DNA of 42,370 bases from Lindgomyces ingoldianus (taxonomy: Eukaryota > Ascomycota > Dothideomycetes > Pleosporales > Lindgomycetaceae), in contig NW_022985194.1 in NCBI RefSeq assembly GCF_010093535.1, positions 807,542-849,911 of the forward strand, written 5' to 3'. Below the pieces are notes generated by a model. That model searched no databases and was not told where the DNA came from. It was given only the letters and a program-made list of their open reading frames with translations. Below are positions 1-9,338 of the stretch, piece after piece. Numbering within the stretch: position 1 is the stretch's first letter; each line of letters opens with the position of its first letter. The position numbers and the translations under genes were made by a program.

Positions 1-408
1 AAACTATAACTTAAACTAAATTAAACACTTTTTAGAGTTAGATATAGTTAAATAAATAATTAATATAATATTATTAATAAAGCTTTTAACTACTAGTAAA
101 AGTAAGTTTTTTAATATAATGTAACAGCACAGGCAAGATAATAGGTCTAAATGCAGTAGAAATCTACTTAGAGGCATATAGAAGTGCGTAGAGACTTAGA
201 ACCTAGGAATGCTATTAACACTTATAGGCCTTGTACAAAAGGATATTAGAAAACTACTAAGCTAGCTAAGAGAAGAAGTGCAACTAAATACATAAAGGAA
301 TAGGGGTAACTGTAGGGGACAGGGTTAAGTCATAGTTAGGGCTAATACAGGGACCCTTTAGATAGGATCTAAGCGACCTAAGAGAGAACAATTCGTGAGA
401 ATTGTTAT
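1..408. other. AT-rich relic DNA, no gene seen
   Basis: This stretch is AT-rich with frequent stops on both strands. No domain motif or terminal repeat could be recognised. It ends where the first copy of the 0.75-kb direct repeat begins. It is probably RIP-degraded transposon sequence, by analogy with its neighbours. Confidence 0.5.
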
Positions 409-1180
409 AGTAGGCTTCTCTTCTTATTAGCGTCTTTACTATTCTGCTTACACTATTATAAGTGTTAGAATTTTCTTTTATCTAGTACGTGCTCTTTTAT
501 AAACGCTTTATAAATGTCTATCTTTTTTAACTATGCCTTACTAGTCTTCTTATTAGTCTGCCTACACACGCTGTTTTCGCACTGTTAGGCGTTTTAATTC
601 TTTTTATTATATAAAGATGCAACTTTATAGTCTTTATTACTTAAATAGTTCCTCTTATGTTTTAACTTTATTATTAGACAAGTGTGTAAAATATGTAAGA
701 AAAAGTAGTAAGTGTAACACTTTTATTTCTAACACAGCCTAAAATTATTTAGAAAAAGAGAGGGAAAAACTTTTCTAAAAAATAAAAACACCTAAGTTTA
801 ATAAAAATAAAAGGTAAAGCGTAAGCTAAAAGAAGTAGAGTGTTGTGTAGAAGTGCTATAATTAATTTATATTTAAAAGTTGTAGTTCTAAAAGCTACTT
901 AAGCTCTTAGAGAATTATAGAGTAAAGTATCTAAAAGAAGACTTTTTATTACTAGATAAAATTAAAGCGCTTAAGGTAAAAGCTTATAGTCTTTCTCTTT
1001 CTTAGCTTATGTAATAGAATTATAAGCTTTTTACATTATAGCTATTTAATGCTACTGTAGTTTCTTTAGCTGCTAATAATAGTGTTTTCTAGTTTAGAGA
1101 ACTTTCTCTAGGCTAGTTCTAGTTAGAAGAGACGCCTAGTAATCTTAAAGAAGCTGTAGGGCGTTTAATAAATTCTTAAT
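409..1180 (+). repeat. Direct repeat, copy 1, carrying the Zn2Cys6-like ORF
   Basis: This block aligns by eye over its whole length with 1792-2545, about 1.38 kb downstream in the same orientation. Shared landmarks include the stretch before 'ataaagatgca', the segment 'ttatttctaacacagc', and 'gaactttctctaggctag' near the right end. The copies differ mainly by C/T and G/A changes, as expected after RIP. Copy 1 is followed immediately by an LTR-like sequence starting at 1183. Copy 2 is followed instead by the end of a minus-strand gypsy pol. Confidence 0.85.
617..1179 (+). pseudogene. Degraded ORF with Zn2Cys6-like cysteine pattern, copy 1
   Basis: Reading from the ATG at 617, cysteine or RIP-derived tyrosine codons fall at C-x2-C-x6-C-x8-C-x2-C-x6-C. 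The first half reads 'LYSLYYLNSSSY' and the second half 'KCVKYVRKSSKC'. That is the spacing of the fungal Zn(II)2Cys6 binuclear cluster, with several Cys turned into Tyr by TGY-to-TAY changes. A Lys/Glu/Leu-rich region follows, then a tail containing 'NNSVF' and 'ELSLG' that is also present in copy 2 and ends at a stop at 1177-1179. Copy 1 changes frame between about 720 and 950, so it is broken as well as stop-ridden. Similar short cysteine-cluster plus coiled-coil proteins are, as far as I recall, common in ascomycete repeat regions. A DNA-binding role is an inference only. Confidence 0.6.
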
Positions 1181-1182
1181 AG

Positions 1183-1493
1183 TGTTACAGTGTTAACTTT
1201 AGAGAAATTGTATCCGAAGAACTCTAGGCCTACAAGGATGATTAGGTGAGCGGGGGTAAGAAAACTTAGCCTTATCAGGTGTACAGTCTGTTAGGGCGCA
1301 GTTACTAGGACAAGGAGGGGCAGCTAACTGTAGTTTGCCCTATAACAGCAGTATACAGCGCTTAGGTTAAACAGTTCCTTAGTAGAATAAGAAAGAAGGT
1401 ATATATAGTGTAAAATATATAATAAAATTACTTCTTATTAGAAAGTAGTAATACTACTTAGTTTATATAAAGAATAAACTAACTATTAATTAT
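1183..1493 (+). repeat. LTR-like sequence related to those at 23418 and 24126
   Basis: The sequence starts TGTTACAG and contains the blocks 'gtagtttgccctataaca', 'taggttaaacagttcct' and a TATA-like 'ggtatatatagtg'. The same blocks occur in the same order in 23418-23848 and 24126-24316. It ends near 'aaactaactattaattata', which corresponds to the 'taaacaca' end at 23848. No target-site duplication is visible. It directly abuts the end of the copy 1 repeat. I read it as a solo or truncated LTR. Confidence 0.65.
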
Positions 1494-1534
1494 AGCTTTT
1501 AAGTAAAGTTTAGATCTTAAACTATATACATAGA

Positions 1535-1597
1535 GTTGCATGCGTTGCATGCGTTGCATGCGTTGCCTGCACTGCCTGCATTACATGCATTGCATGT
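1535..1597. repeat. 9-bp tandem repeat (GTTGCATGC)n, seven units
   Basis: Three perfect GTTGCATGC units are followed by GTTGCCTGC, ACTGCCTGC, ATTACATGC and a final ATTGCATG. This is a 63-bp minisatellite in otherwise AT-rich DNA. Each unit contains the palindrome GCATGC or a near match. Confidence 0.9.
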
Positions 1598-1791
1598 AAA
1601 TGTTCTTTGCTTATTAGATAATATATTTAGCTGCGTATTAGTCTAATAGCTTAGTCTACTCTTTTTCTAGTAAGTCTATGCTATTACGTAACTTGCTTAG
1701 CAGGTAATTAAGGACTTTCTAACCCTAGTTATAAGGGCTATAAGGAACTACTAACTAGTTATTTATAGTCTAAGCGCAGGTTATAACATGC

Positions 1792-2545
1792 AGGCTTCTT
1801 TCCCTAACAGCGTTCTTACTGTTATGCCTACACTATTGTAAGTGTTAGAATTCTTTTTTACCTAGTAGGTTTTCTTCTATAAACGCTTTTCTAATGTCTA
1901 TTGTTTCTAACTATGCCTTGTTAGGCTTCTTATCCTTCTAGTCTTACGCAACAATTGCGCACTATTGCTTGCCTTAATCCCCTTTATTATATAAAGATGC
2001 AGCTATGTAGTTCTTATTAGTTAAGTAAGACTTCTTACATCCTAACCTTATTATTAAACAAGTGTGTAGAGTGTGTAAAAAAAGGTAGCTGTTATAACAC
2101 TTTTATTTCTAACACAGCATAAAATTACTTAGAGAGAGTGTGTAAACAGCTTCTTTAGAAAAATAAAAAAGTGCGTTTATAGTAAAAGTAAGAAATAAAA
2201 AACGCTAAGCGTTTTATAATAAAATAATAGACAACTTATGCTTAGAAGGTTTATGCGTAAAAGTAGCTTAACTTTTTAAAAAATTAAAAGGTAAAATATC
2301 TAAAAAAAGACTTTTTATTCTTAAATAAGATTAAAGCGCTAAAAGTAAAAGCTGCTAGTCTTTTTTCTTCTTAACTTATGTTAAAGAGTTGTAGACCTTC
2401 TACATTGCAGCTATCTAATGCTACTGTAGTAGTCTTAGTTAATAATAGTGTTTTTTAGTCTAGGGAACTTTCTCTAGGCTAGTTTTAGTTAGAAGAGACA
2501 CTTAATAATCTTAAAAGAGCTGTAGAGCATTTATTAGGTTTTTAA
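1792..2545 (+). repeat. Direct repeat, copy 2
   Basis: This is the partner of 409-1180. Its right end overlaps, on the opposite strand, the last codons of the gypsy pol chromodomain (2530-2660). In the minus direction the block is therefore the region immediately downstream of pol. Confidence 0.85.
1997..2545 (+). pseudogene. Degraded ORF with Zn2Cys6-like cysteine pattern, copy 2
   Basis: A single frame runs from ATG 1997 to TAA 2543-2545 (182 codons plus stop), interrupted by about 16 internal TAG/TAA codons of the kind RIP makes from Trp and Gln. No frameshift is needed. The N-terminal part reads 'LCSSY*LSKTSY', then 'NKCVECVKKGSC', giving C-x2-C-x6-C-x8-C-x2-C-x5-C (two Cys now Tyr). The last spacing is one shorter than in copy 1. 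A Lys-rich, helix-like middle follows, then 'NATVVVLVNNSVF' and 'LEETLNNLKRAVEHLL'. The 3' end lies tail to tail with the gypsy pol on the other strand. The pattern suggests a small zinc-cluster plus coiled-coil protein. Its cellular role is unknown. Confidence 0.65.
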
Positions 2546-5450
2546 TAAGCTTCTATGTGTTTTTACTAGTAAAGTATTCTTTTTATTTTACTAAAAACTC
2601 TCTTTTATTTCTAGTGTTAGGTATTTATTTAACTTTATATTTTACTTTTATGTTCTACTAGCTAATCTTAGAGAGTAGTATCTCTATTAGCACTTTTTTA
2701 AGCTTTAAAATGTAGAACTATAGGTGTATACGTATGTCTTTTAGTAGCTTAAGCTTGTAATTATCTTATAGCATCTACAGTACTTTGTATAGTCCTATGT
2801 GTTTTTCTATAAGTTTGCGCAAGAGTCTAGAGGTGCAGAGGTTTTTTGTTTTAAGATAGACATAGTCTCTAGGTTAGATTTCTAGACTAGGCTGTTATGC
2901 CTAGTTTGTATATTATTTTATTATTTCTTAGCTAGCTTTAACTTTAACTGCTAACTTTTAGTATAGTTTAAGTAAATTTAATAAGTAGTTAACTACTGCT
3001 AAAAGGTTTATTAGTTAATTTTTATAAAGCGTGTAGTAAAGGTAGTAGCTAAAGTTAGCCTTATAAAGGGTTTCTTTTATTATAGTAGATTCTACTATGT
3101 TAATTATAAGCTATGCTATTAGAAGCTATTCTGCCTAATTTTCTTAACTAAAGAATATGTATTTCTATAAGTATCTTTCTACTTTAGCGTTTACTTATTC
3201 TATTTGTCTGTCTATCTATAGATAGTATGCTGTAGATAGTTTATATTCTATGCTTAAGTGTTTTATTACAGCTTTCTAGAACTTTCTAGTAAATAGCTTA
3301 TCTTTATTAAAGATAATAGTTTATAGGTATTTATAGACTAAAACTATGTTTTGTTTAAACATGTATATAAATTTCTTAGCTATTATAGTTTCTTTAATAG
3401 CTATGTGTGTAGAAATTTTGTAGTTTTGTTTAGAGCAACTGTTATTATGTTGTAGAGCTTTTCTATGCTAGGTTCTTGCAACAGTAGAAGCCTAGTTATA
3501 AAGTTAATAGTTATTATTATATATAGCTATGTAGAGGCTTTAATAGGTTGTAGATGTCTGTACACCTTATGTCTTTTAAGGTTATTCTTGTTGTAAATGT
3601 TGCATTTGCATAGGATTTTAGTGTATAATTGTTTTAGTCTTAGAATATTTTTAAGAATTATAGCTTTAATTTTTTTTAGAGTGTTCTAATTCTAGAATGT
3701 CTAAACATAGAAGCTTTATAGTATTCTTTAACAAGGTTCTTCTATCTTTACTTTACTACTATAAAAGAGTAGATTTCTGCTTTTAAATCTAGTTTATAAT
3801 AAACTAATCCTTCTAGTGTTTTTTTAAATATAGTAAATTCTTTTATTTTATTTTCTTCTTTTTTAAAGTAATTAGCTTGCCTACTAATTACTAGTTCTTG
3901 CTATATGTTTTATAATAAAGTTAAACTAAGCTAGTTCTATTACTTATTATATATGCATTAGTAATAGTTTCTTTGTTATTATAAAAGTAGTTAGGTTTAT
4001 GTAGTTAGTGTATATAATAAATTATTAACTAGTCTTTTATAACTCTATTTTTATGTTTTTACTACATTTACTATTGCTTTAAGTTCTTTGTCTAGGATAG
4101 TGTATTTTTGTTCTAAGAAGGAGAATTTTGCTAAATAGTATGCTACTAGATGCTATCTTCTGTTTTCTTGCTTTTAGAGAAGTGCTGCTTCTTTAGCTCT
4201 TTTTAATGCGTCTGTGTGTAGCTTAGTTTCTAAAGCTAAGTTATATATTTATATTACTAGTTTACTAGTTATAATCTTTTTAAGTTGTTAAAAGGCTTCT
4301 TTTATCTAAGAGTTTTAGATAAACTTAGAGTATAGTTTTTTCTTAGTTATTATATCTATAAGAGGTAGTGCAATCTTTAAATAATTCTTAATTATTTATT
4401 ATATGTATCTTGTTAAGCCTAGAAATCCTCTAACTTTTTTTACACTTATAAGTGTTAGCTATTCTATTACTTTTTTTTAACTTTTATAAAGTTTATCTTA
4501 ACTTTTTTTTATTAATAATAAATCTAAGGTATTTAGTTTCTTATATATTAAATTTACATTTTAAGAGTTGTAAGTAGAGTCTATATTTTTGTAATTAGTC
4601 TAGTACTAATTTTACTTTTATAACATAGTCTAGTTTGTTACTTTTAGTATAGATAAGAATGTTGTCTAGGTATACTAGCACAAAGATGTCTAGATATAAG
4701 TTAAGTGTAGTGTTAATTACATGTTAGAAAGTAGCTAGTGCGTTAGTTAATCTAAATAGTATAATAAGAAGCTTATAAAAGCCTTTTAGAGTTTAAAAGG
4801 CTATTATCTATTTATAACTTTCTTTTATTCTAATTTTGTTAAATCTGTCTTATATGTTAAATTTTATGTAGTGTTTAGTTCTATAGAGCTAGTTTATTAT
4901 ATTTTATATAATAAGTAGCAGGAACTAATCTTTAATAGTATTTTTATTAAGAGTTTAATAGTCTTAGTAGACTCTTATTTTCTCTCTTTTCTTCTTTGTA
5001 AATACTACTGCTAATGCTATAGAACTCTTACTTTCTTATATGTGTCTTTTAGCTAGCATATTGTCTATGTATTCTTATAGAGCTTCTTTTTAAATCTTAG
5101 TAAGAGGGTTTAGCCTGTGTGTCTTTAGCTGTAGATTTAGTTTTAGGTTTATAGCGTAGTTCTACAGTTAATAGAGTAGCAGTTCTTCTAGGTCTTCTAG
5201 TGTCTTAAACATATTCTAATAATTACTATACTTTTTAAAGATTATATGTTCTTTTTCTTACACTATTTTATACATTTCTACCTATTTTATTTTATTGTCT
5301 TTAAGTAGTTTCTTAAGTGTAGTTTTCTTAAGTTTTTCTTTTATTATTTAAATAGCATAGGCTTTTAGTTCTTAGTAAGAGAATTTCTTAAGTCTTTGTT
5401 TCTTAGAATACTATCCTGCTTTTTGCTTTGCTTGCTTATGCGCTAGACAG
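2530..5450 (-). pseudogene. RIP-degraded Ty3/gypsy chromovirus pol
   Basis: On the minus strand the order is reverse transcriptase, RNase H, integrase, chromodomain. The RT N-terminus (about 5000-5200) contains 'LEDLEELLL', 'AINLKL' and 'PLTKI'. It is followed by 'VFTKKK', a V-x-x-D-Y block with Arg/Cys codons mutated (4959-5002), and the active site 'VYLDNILIY' at about 4650-4680, in which the second Asp of YxDD has become Asn. 'GFLGLTRYI' marks the RT/RNase H connection (about 4400). The integrase core shows 'STAYYL' and 'VNAKVERYL' (about 3165-3240). The tail 'DIRIHL*FYILKLKKV' (2700-2740) leads into a chromodomain-like 'YKVK*IPNTRNKREFLVK' (2580-2650). Stops are almost all TAG/TAA from Trp, Gln or Arg codons. 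No LTR pair could be assigned. Confidence 0.85.
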
Positions 5451-7296
5451 TTGTCTCTATAGCATGCTAACTAGGTTATTATAGCGTGCTGTTTAGAGGT
5501 CTAGATAGTTATATTCTTCTAGTTAATTTTTAAATTGTGCTTATATAACTAGTTGTATCTAAGTATTACTTAATATTTCCTGCTAAGAGGTAGGATACTT
5601 AGAGATCTTTATTTAAAGGTGTTCTTTATTTACACCTAGCTGCAAGACCTACTTATTAGCTTTAAAAACCTATACAGCGACAAGACTATTATAAATTAAG
5701 CACATACTATTATTACAGTTCTTTAGGAGTATTATATTAAGTTAAAATTCCACTACTTTGTAGCAGATAACACGTTAAACAACAACATCTAGCTTATTAA
5801 TTATCTTAACTTGCACATAAACCTTAACTTTAGCAGCAACAACTAAATACGCTGCGCTAGCTATACTATCTAAATTGTTGTTAAGGCAGTTATCTACAGC
5901 AATAATATAAGCCTGTAGAAATAAGAGCTAGCTAATGCAGCTTTTTAGAATTAATTTAAGCTTTATTAACAGCATAAAGTTCTTAAAAAGCTTTATAACT
6001 TCTACAACTTAGTCCTTTACTTAAATAAGTGTTGTAATAGCTTTATAGCTATTATAACTACACTAAGTAAGAAGAATGTCTTTTAGAGCTTTAGTACACT
6101 AAATCTACTACAAGATAGTAGTGTATAGTAGCATTCTGTTTATTTTATAATTCTACATTATTTTAAACTTAAAGAGGCTATTTAGCGCTTTATTTAATCT
6201 AAGCGCTATAACATAGGCCTTACTAACAAAGTTAATAATAATATTAAAGATAATAGTTATAATCCTTTACTTAACAGCTTTACTAATAATAAATAAGTAA
6301 AGGTAGAGTGTATAAAAGACTTTTTAAAGATCTTCTATAAAGTAACTAAACACCTTAAAGGCAGCACTAGCAAATTAGGCTACAGTAGCTTATAACAAAT
6401 AATTATATACTTATAGGTAATTAATAATAAGCTTAGAGCAAAGAGAGAGCGCCTATTTTATAAGCACTATAGCAACTACTTTAAAAACAGCGTTGCCTTT
6501 AGCATTAAGAAGCTTACTATGTACTAGAAAACTCTTATTTTAGAGCTAAAGATCTTCTACTACTGTGTAGTAACTATTCTTAACTTATCTTTCTGCCTTC
6601 TTTAGTTTAAAGACTACTAGAAACACTACCTATTTTAGTATAAGTATATAAAGTTGTTTATTTAGAAGATCTATACACGCTATTTAAAGACCTTTAAAAA
6701 GCAAAAGAAGAAAAAAAAGGCAGTGTTGCTAGAGATATTATAAAGAAAGCTTTTAGTAGCTTATAGTAACCTACATAATAAGCACCTTAGAAAAAGGCTC
6801 TTTTGGTTAACCTTACTATCTTTTATAATAATAAAAGTTGTAGCTTAAAAAGAAAGTAAAAAGTTAATAAGTTAAACTCCTACTTTAATTCCTTAGTAAA
6901 AGATAAGTATACTAGAGATTAGCTGCTTACTTAGCTGCTTAAGTAGTAGCAGTAGTAAAGTTAACTTTACTACTTTATTTTTTATAAAATTACTTTTAAT
7001 TTCTTATTAATTTTAGTAACCTTATGTAAGTGCAAGCAGTGCTTCTTATAGGCTAAGAAGACTATTATAATAAAAAGAAATTAACTATTAGTGTTAATAA
7101 TAAAGGCTCTTTAACTGTAAAAGAATTAGTTATGTAACAACACTATTACTAGTAAGCTAACTAAGCTTATAGAGTATATTAAAATAGTAAAATTAATAAT
7201 AGTAGATCTTATAAGGGGTATTATAACTTTCTAATTAGGTATAGTTTTTAGCTTTAGCGTAATTACTTTATAACGTTAATACTTAAATATACTTTA
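5451..7296. other. AT-rich transposon relic, not classified
   Basis: This is dense RIP-type sequence. The left part may be gag/protease of the minus-strand gypsy element, but I could not confirm a zinc knuckle or protease motif. On the plus strand a Lys/Arg-rich segment near 6430-6760 (for example 'LRAKRERLFYKHY') looks protein-derived but matches no family I can name with confidence. No terminal repeats were seen. Confidence 0.45.
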
Positions 7297-7353
7297 GTTA
7301 CTGTATCCTAACTGTACACTAACGTCATCTCCTCCGTACAGTTAGTTAGTAAC
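7297..7353. repeat. Imperfect inverted repeat at the AT-rich/gene-island boundary
   Basis: CTAACTGTAC (7308-7317) is matched by its reverse complement GTACAGTTAG (7336-7345). The outer parts GTTACT and AGTAAC extend the pairing with a small bulge. Composition changes from RIP-like to normal within about 100 bp to the right. It could be a remnant terminus of a small element. Confidence 0.5.
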
Positions 7354-7478
7354 AGCCTCCTCTTCCGTAACTGTACTATACAGACTCCAAAAGGCTCCGT
7401 AACTAACGGTTGGACACACTGTTCCACAGCACATGACGCCGAAGGCCTGAACTTCTGAGGTAATAGCCTAGCATCTTC

Positions 7479-8891
7479 TTACTCCTTTTGGTCAACAGGA
7501 CGACCTGGATCTGGATATACCTTCCACGGATCATCATCCTCTGCTGCCCCACTCTCTGTGCCTTCTCTGGCTGGTCTCCTTCGCCTCCAACACCATATGC
7601 CCGTAAGTATAAGGAGAGTGGCCGCGACACCTCCAATAGCAGGACCTACTATAACGCCCACATTTCGATGACTTTGCGGAGCTTCTACTAATAGCTCTTT
7701 ACAAACCGTCCGTATATCACCCTTCATTATATTAACTCGGTCAACATTAGCTGGCGCAAGTCCAAAAGTTCGACTCTCATAGTCAACGAACAGATAATTC
7801 TGCGAAAGAAATGTTCCCCCTAGAATCGGAATGTCTCGTCCAAAATCCGTTGGCCCTTTCCCCACCGCAGCCATTACCTTCTGGGATACTATAGCGTACT
7901 CTCCTACGTCGTTGGCCCCTCTTTCCAGACTCAACAATTCGTACTTGGGAACAACGACTGTATACCCATTGCTGAGTGTCACAGTGAGGTTGTCAATAAG
8001 AACAGGAGCTTCACTTTCCGGTGGGTATGTCTGGTCCGTGTAGTCTGCGCTATCGTTGTGGCGAGTGTAGTTTTTCCACAGGGCGTACATGGCTTGGGTG
8101 AAAGTGAATTGGTTTTGAAGCGGGTCGATACACGCCGCAACAGTGGAGCGAATATCCGGCATCAGTGAGTAGGATCCCTGACTGTTGTTGAGGACGACGT
8201 CTTTGATTTGGACTTGCAATGGACACGGTGTATCTAGTCCCAGAGGTGTCATGCTGAAATTTGTGAATGGTCCTCTGATGCGAGCGACGTTGTATCCCCC
8301 GACGATGACTTGGCCATCCTGAGGTTGGTTCTGGGAACGCGATCCAAAGAAGAGGCCGAAAAACTTTGACGGCGCAAAGCCATAGTCAACAAGTTTTGCT
8401 AATACTGACGAATCTGGTCCAAACGCAATGCCCGATTTATTTAACGAGTCCGGATCATGCCACACCTCGAAAGGAAACCTGGGAATAGTGATATTTCCCA
8501 TCACAGCTTCGTCAGCACCTTGCAAAATGACCGCATTCTTCGGCGGGGTGTCTATGTGCGATACGTTGAATGACCCGGAAGTATTGAAGGTGTGCAGCTG
8601 AACATCGTAAACGCCACCGGAAGAGCCCAGGCACTTAGACCTCAACGTCGCATTTCCAAGAACCTGACAGTCCTGAGCGTTTCGAACGCGGGTATTATTG
8701 ATCGCAAACGATATCCGGAAGCCTTCTGGCTGGCCCCCAAGATCGACGTGGATTCCGCGGTTTTTTGCAACCCCGTCTGATAGAGTTACATTTTCGATTG
8801 ACAGGGCTAGAGGTGCTGTTGCGCAATGGGCACCAACAAGGCTGATCAGAGCGATAAGAACCACTGACTTTGATGTCCAGCGAAGATCCAT
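7479..8891 (-). CDS. Secreted, membrane-anchored pepsin-like protein, catalytically degenerate
   Basis: The 470-aa protein starts with a hydrophobic signal peptide (1-24) and ends with a transmembrane helix (about 411-434), an Arg-rich stop-transfer segment (WRRRRP) and a short acidic cytoplasmic tail. The body has the pepsin (A1) fold pattern: 'GQVIVGGY' (193-200), 'ILGGTFLSQNYLFVDY' (356-371) and 'FGLAP'. The places where the two DTG/DSG catalytic motifs belong read 'AINNTR' (63-68) and 'DIRSTV' (246-251), so both Gly and at least one catalytic Asp are gone. About ten N-glycosylation sequons (for example N34, N80, N133, N274) support surface exposure. A surface binding or structural role is likelier than proteolysis (inference). 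It has a single exon, with ATG 8889-8891 directly before the signal peptide. It is divergent from the kinase gene, with 447 bp between them. Confidence 0.88.
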   Translation of the reverse strand: MDLRWTSKSVVLIALISLVGAHCATAPLALSIENVTLSDGVAKNRGIHVDLGGQPEGFRISFAINNTRVRNAQDCQVLGNATLRSKCLGSSGGVYDVQLHTFNTSGSFNVSHIDTPPKNAVILQGADEAVMGNITIPRFPFEVWHDPDSLNKSGIAFGPDSSVLAKLVDYGFAPSKFFGLFFGSRSQNQPQDGQVIVGGYNVARIRGPFTNFSMTPLGLDTPCPLQVQIKDVVLNNSQGSYSLMPDIRSTVAACIDPLQNQFTFTQAMYALWKNYTRHNDSADYTDQTYPPESEAPVLIDNLTVTLSNGYTVVVPKYELLSLERGANDVGEYAIVSQKVMAAVGKGPTDFGRDIPILGGTFLSQNYLFVDYESRTFGLAPANVDRVNIMKGDIRTVCKELLVEAPQSHRNVGVIVGPAIGGVAATLLILTGIWCWRRRRPAREGTESGAAEDDDPWKVYPDPGRPVDQKE

Positions 8892-9338
8892 ATGTAAGAA
8901 ACAGAGGCGCTTCTTCAGTAATAGGACGAAATGTGAACTTTAGTCGACGAGTTTATCGCTGAGGGCAAGAGAGCAATAAAGCTGCCGAATTTTCAAAAAG
9001 GAGATCCGGATACGAGGCTGCAAAAACGCCGTGGTGGCTTCTGCCTCTCACCGGTCACTCTGTTGAGATTAAGTGGCTTGCCAAGGAAAAATGGGGGCTA
9101 TCAATGCATGCACCTTGAATTCCCTGCAACTCCTCTGCCGTTTGCGTGAACGATTTTTCCCTTGGAGAATCGTTGTTTCCTCCCAAACCAGACAACTTCA
9201 CCATGGACGTAAGAAGACTAGTGCCATCTCTTACTTAGACAGGTCGTGTGCAAGCCCTTTTCATCTCGTATTCGCCTCCACCTTACGGAGACCTGGCATT
9301 CTTGTGCAGACGGTCATACTCCTCGCTAGTGCGGAGTT
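8892..9338. promoter_or_regulatory. Shared upstream region between divergent genes
   Basis: This 447-bp, normal-composition interval separates the start codons of the pepsin-like gene (minus) and the kinase gene (plus), so both promoters must lie here or extend through it. No clear TATA box or known operator was seen. A 98-codon ORF (9073-9369) crosses the kinase start in another frame. It has no recognisable domain and is probably chance or a leader ORF. Confidence 0.5.

Noticed and set aside
1535..1597. Possible CRISPR-like array
   Set aside because: Nine-base units without spacers; a plain minisatellite in a eukaryotic genome.
5650..6900. Possible tyrosine-recombinase (Crypton/DUF3435-type) transposon
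   Set aside because: A few Lys/Arg-rich blocks are reminiscent, but no catalytic Arg/Tyr motif could be placed.
7403..8943. Short ORFs on both strands overlapping the pepsin-like gene
   Set aside because: Shadows of the 470-aa frame; none has a recognisable feature.
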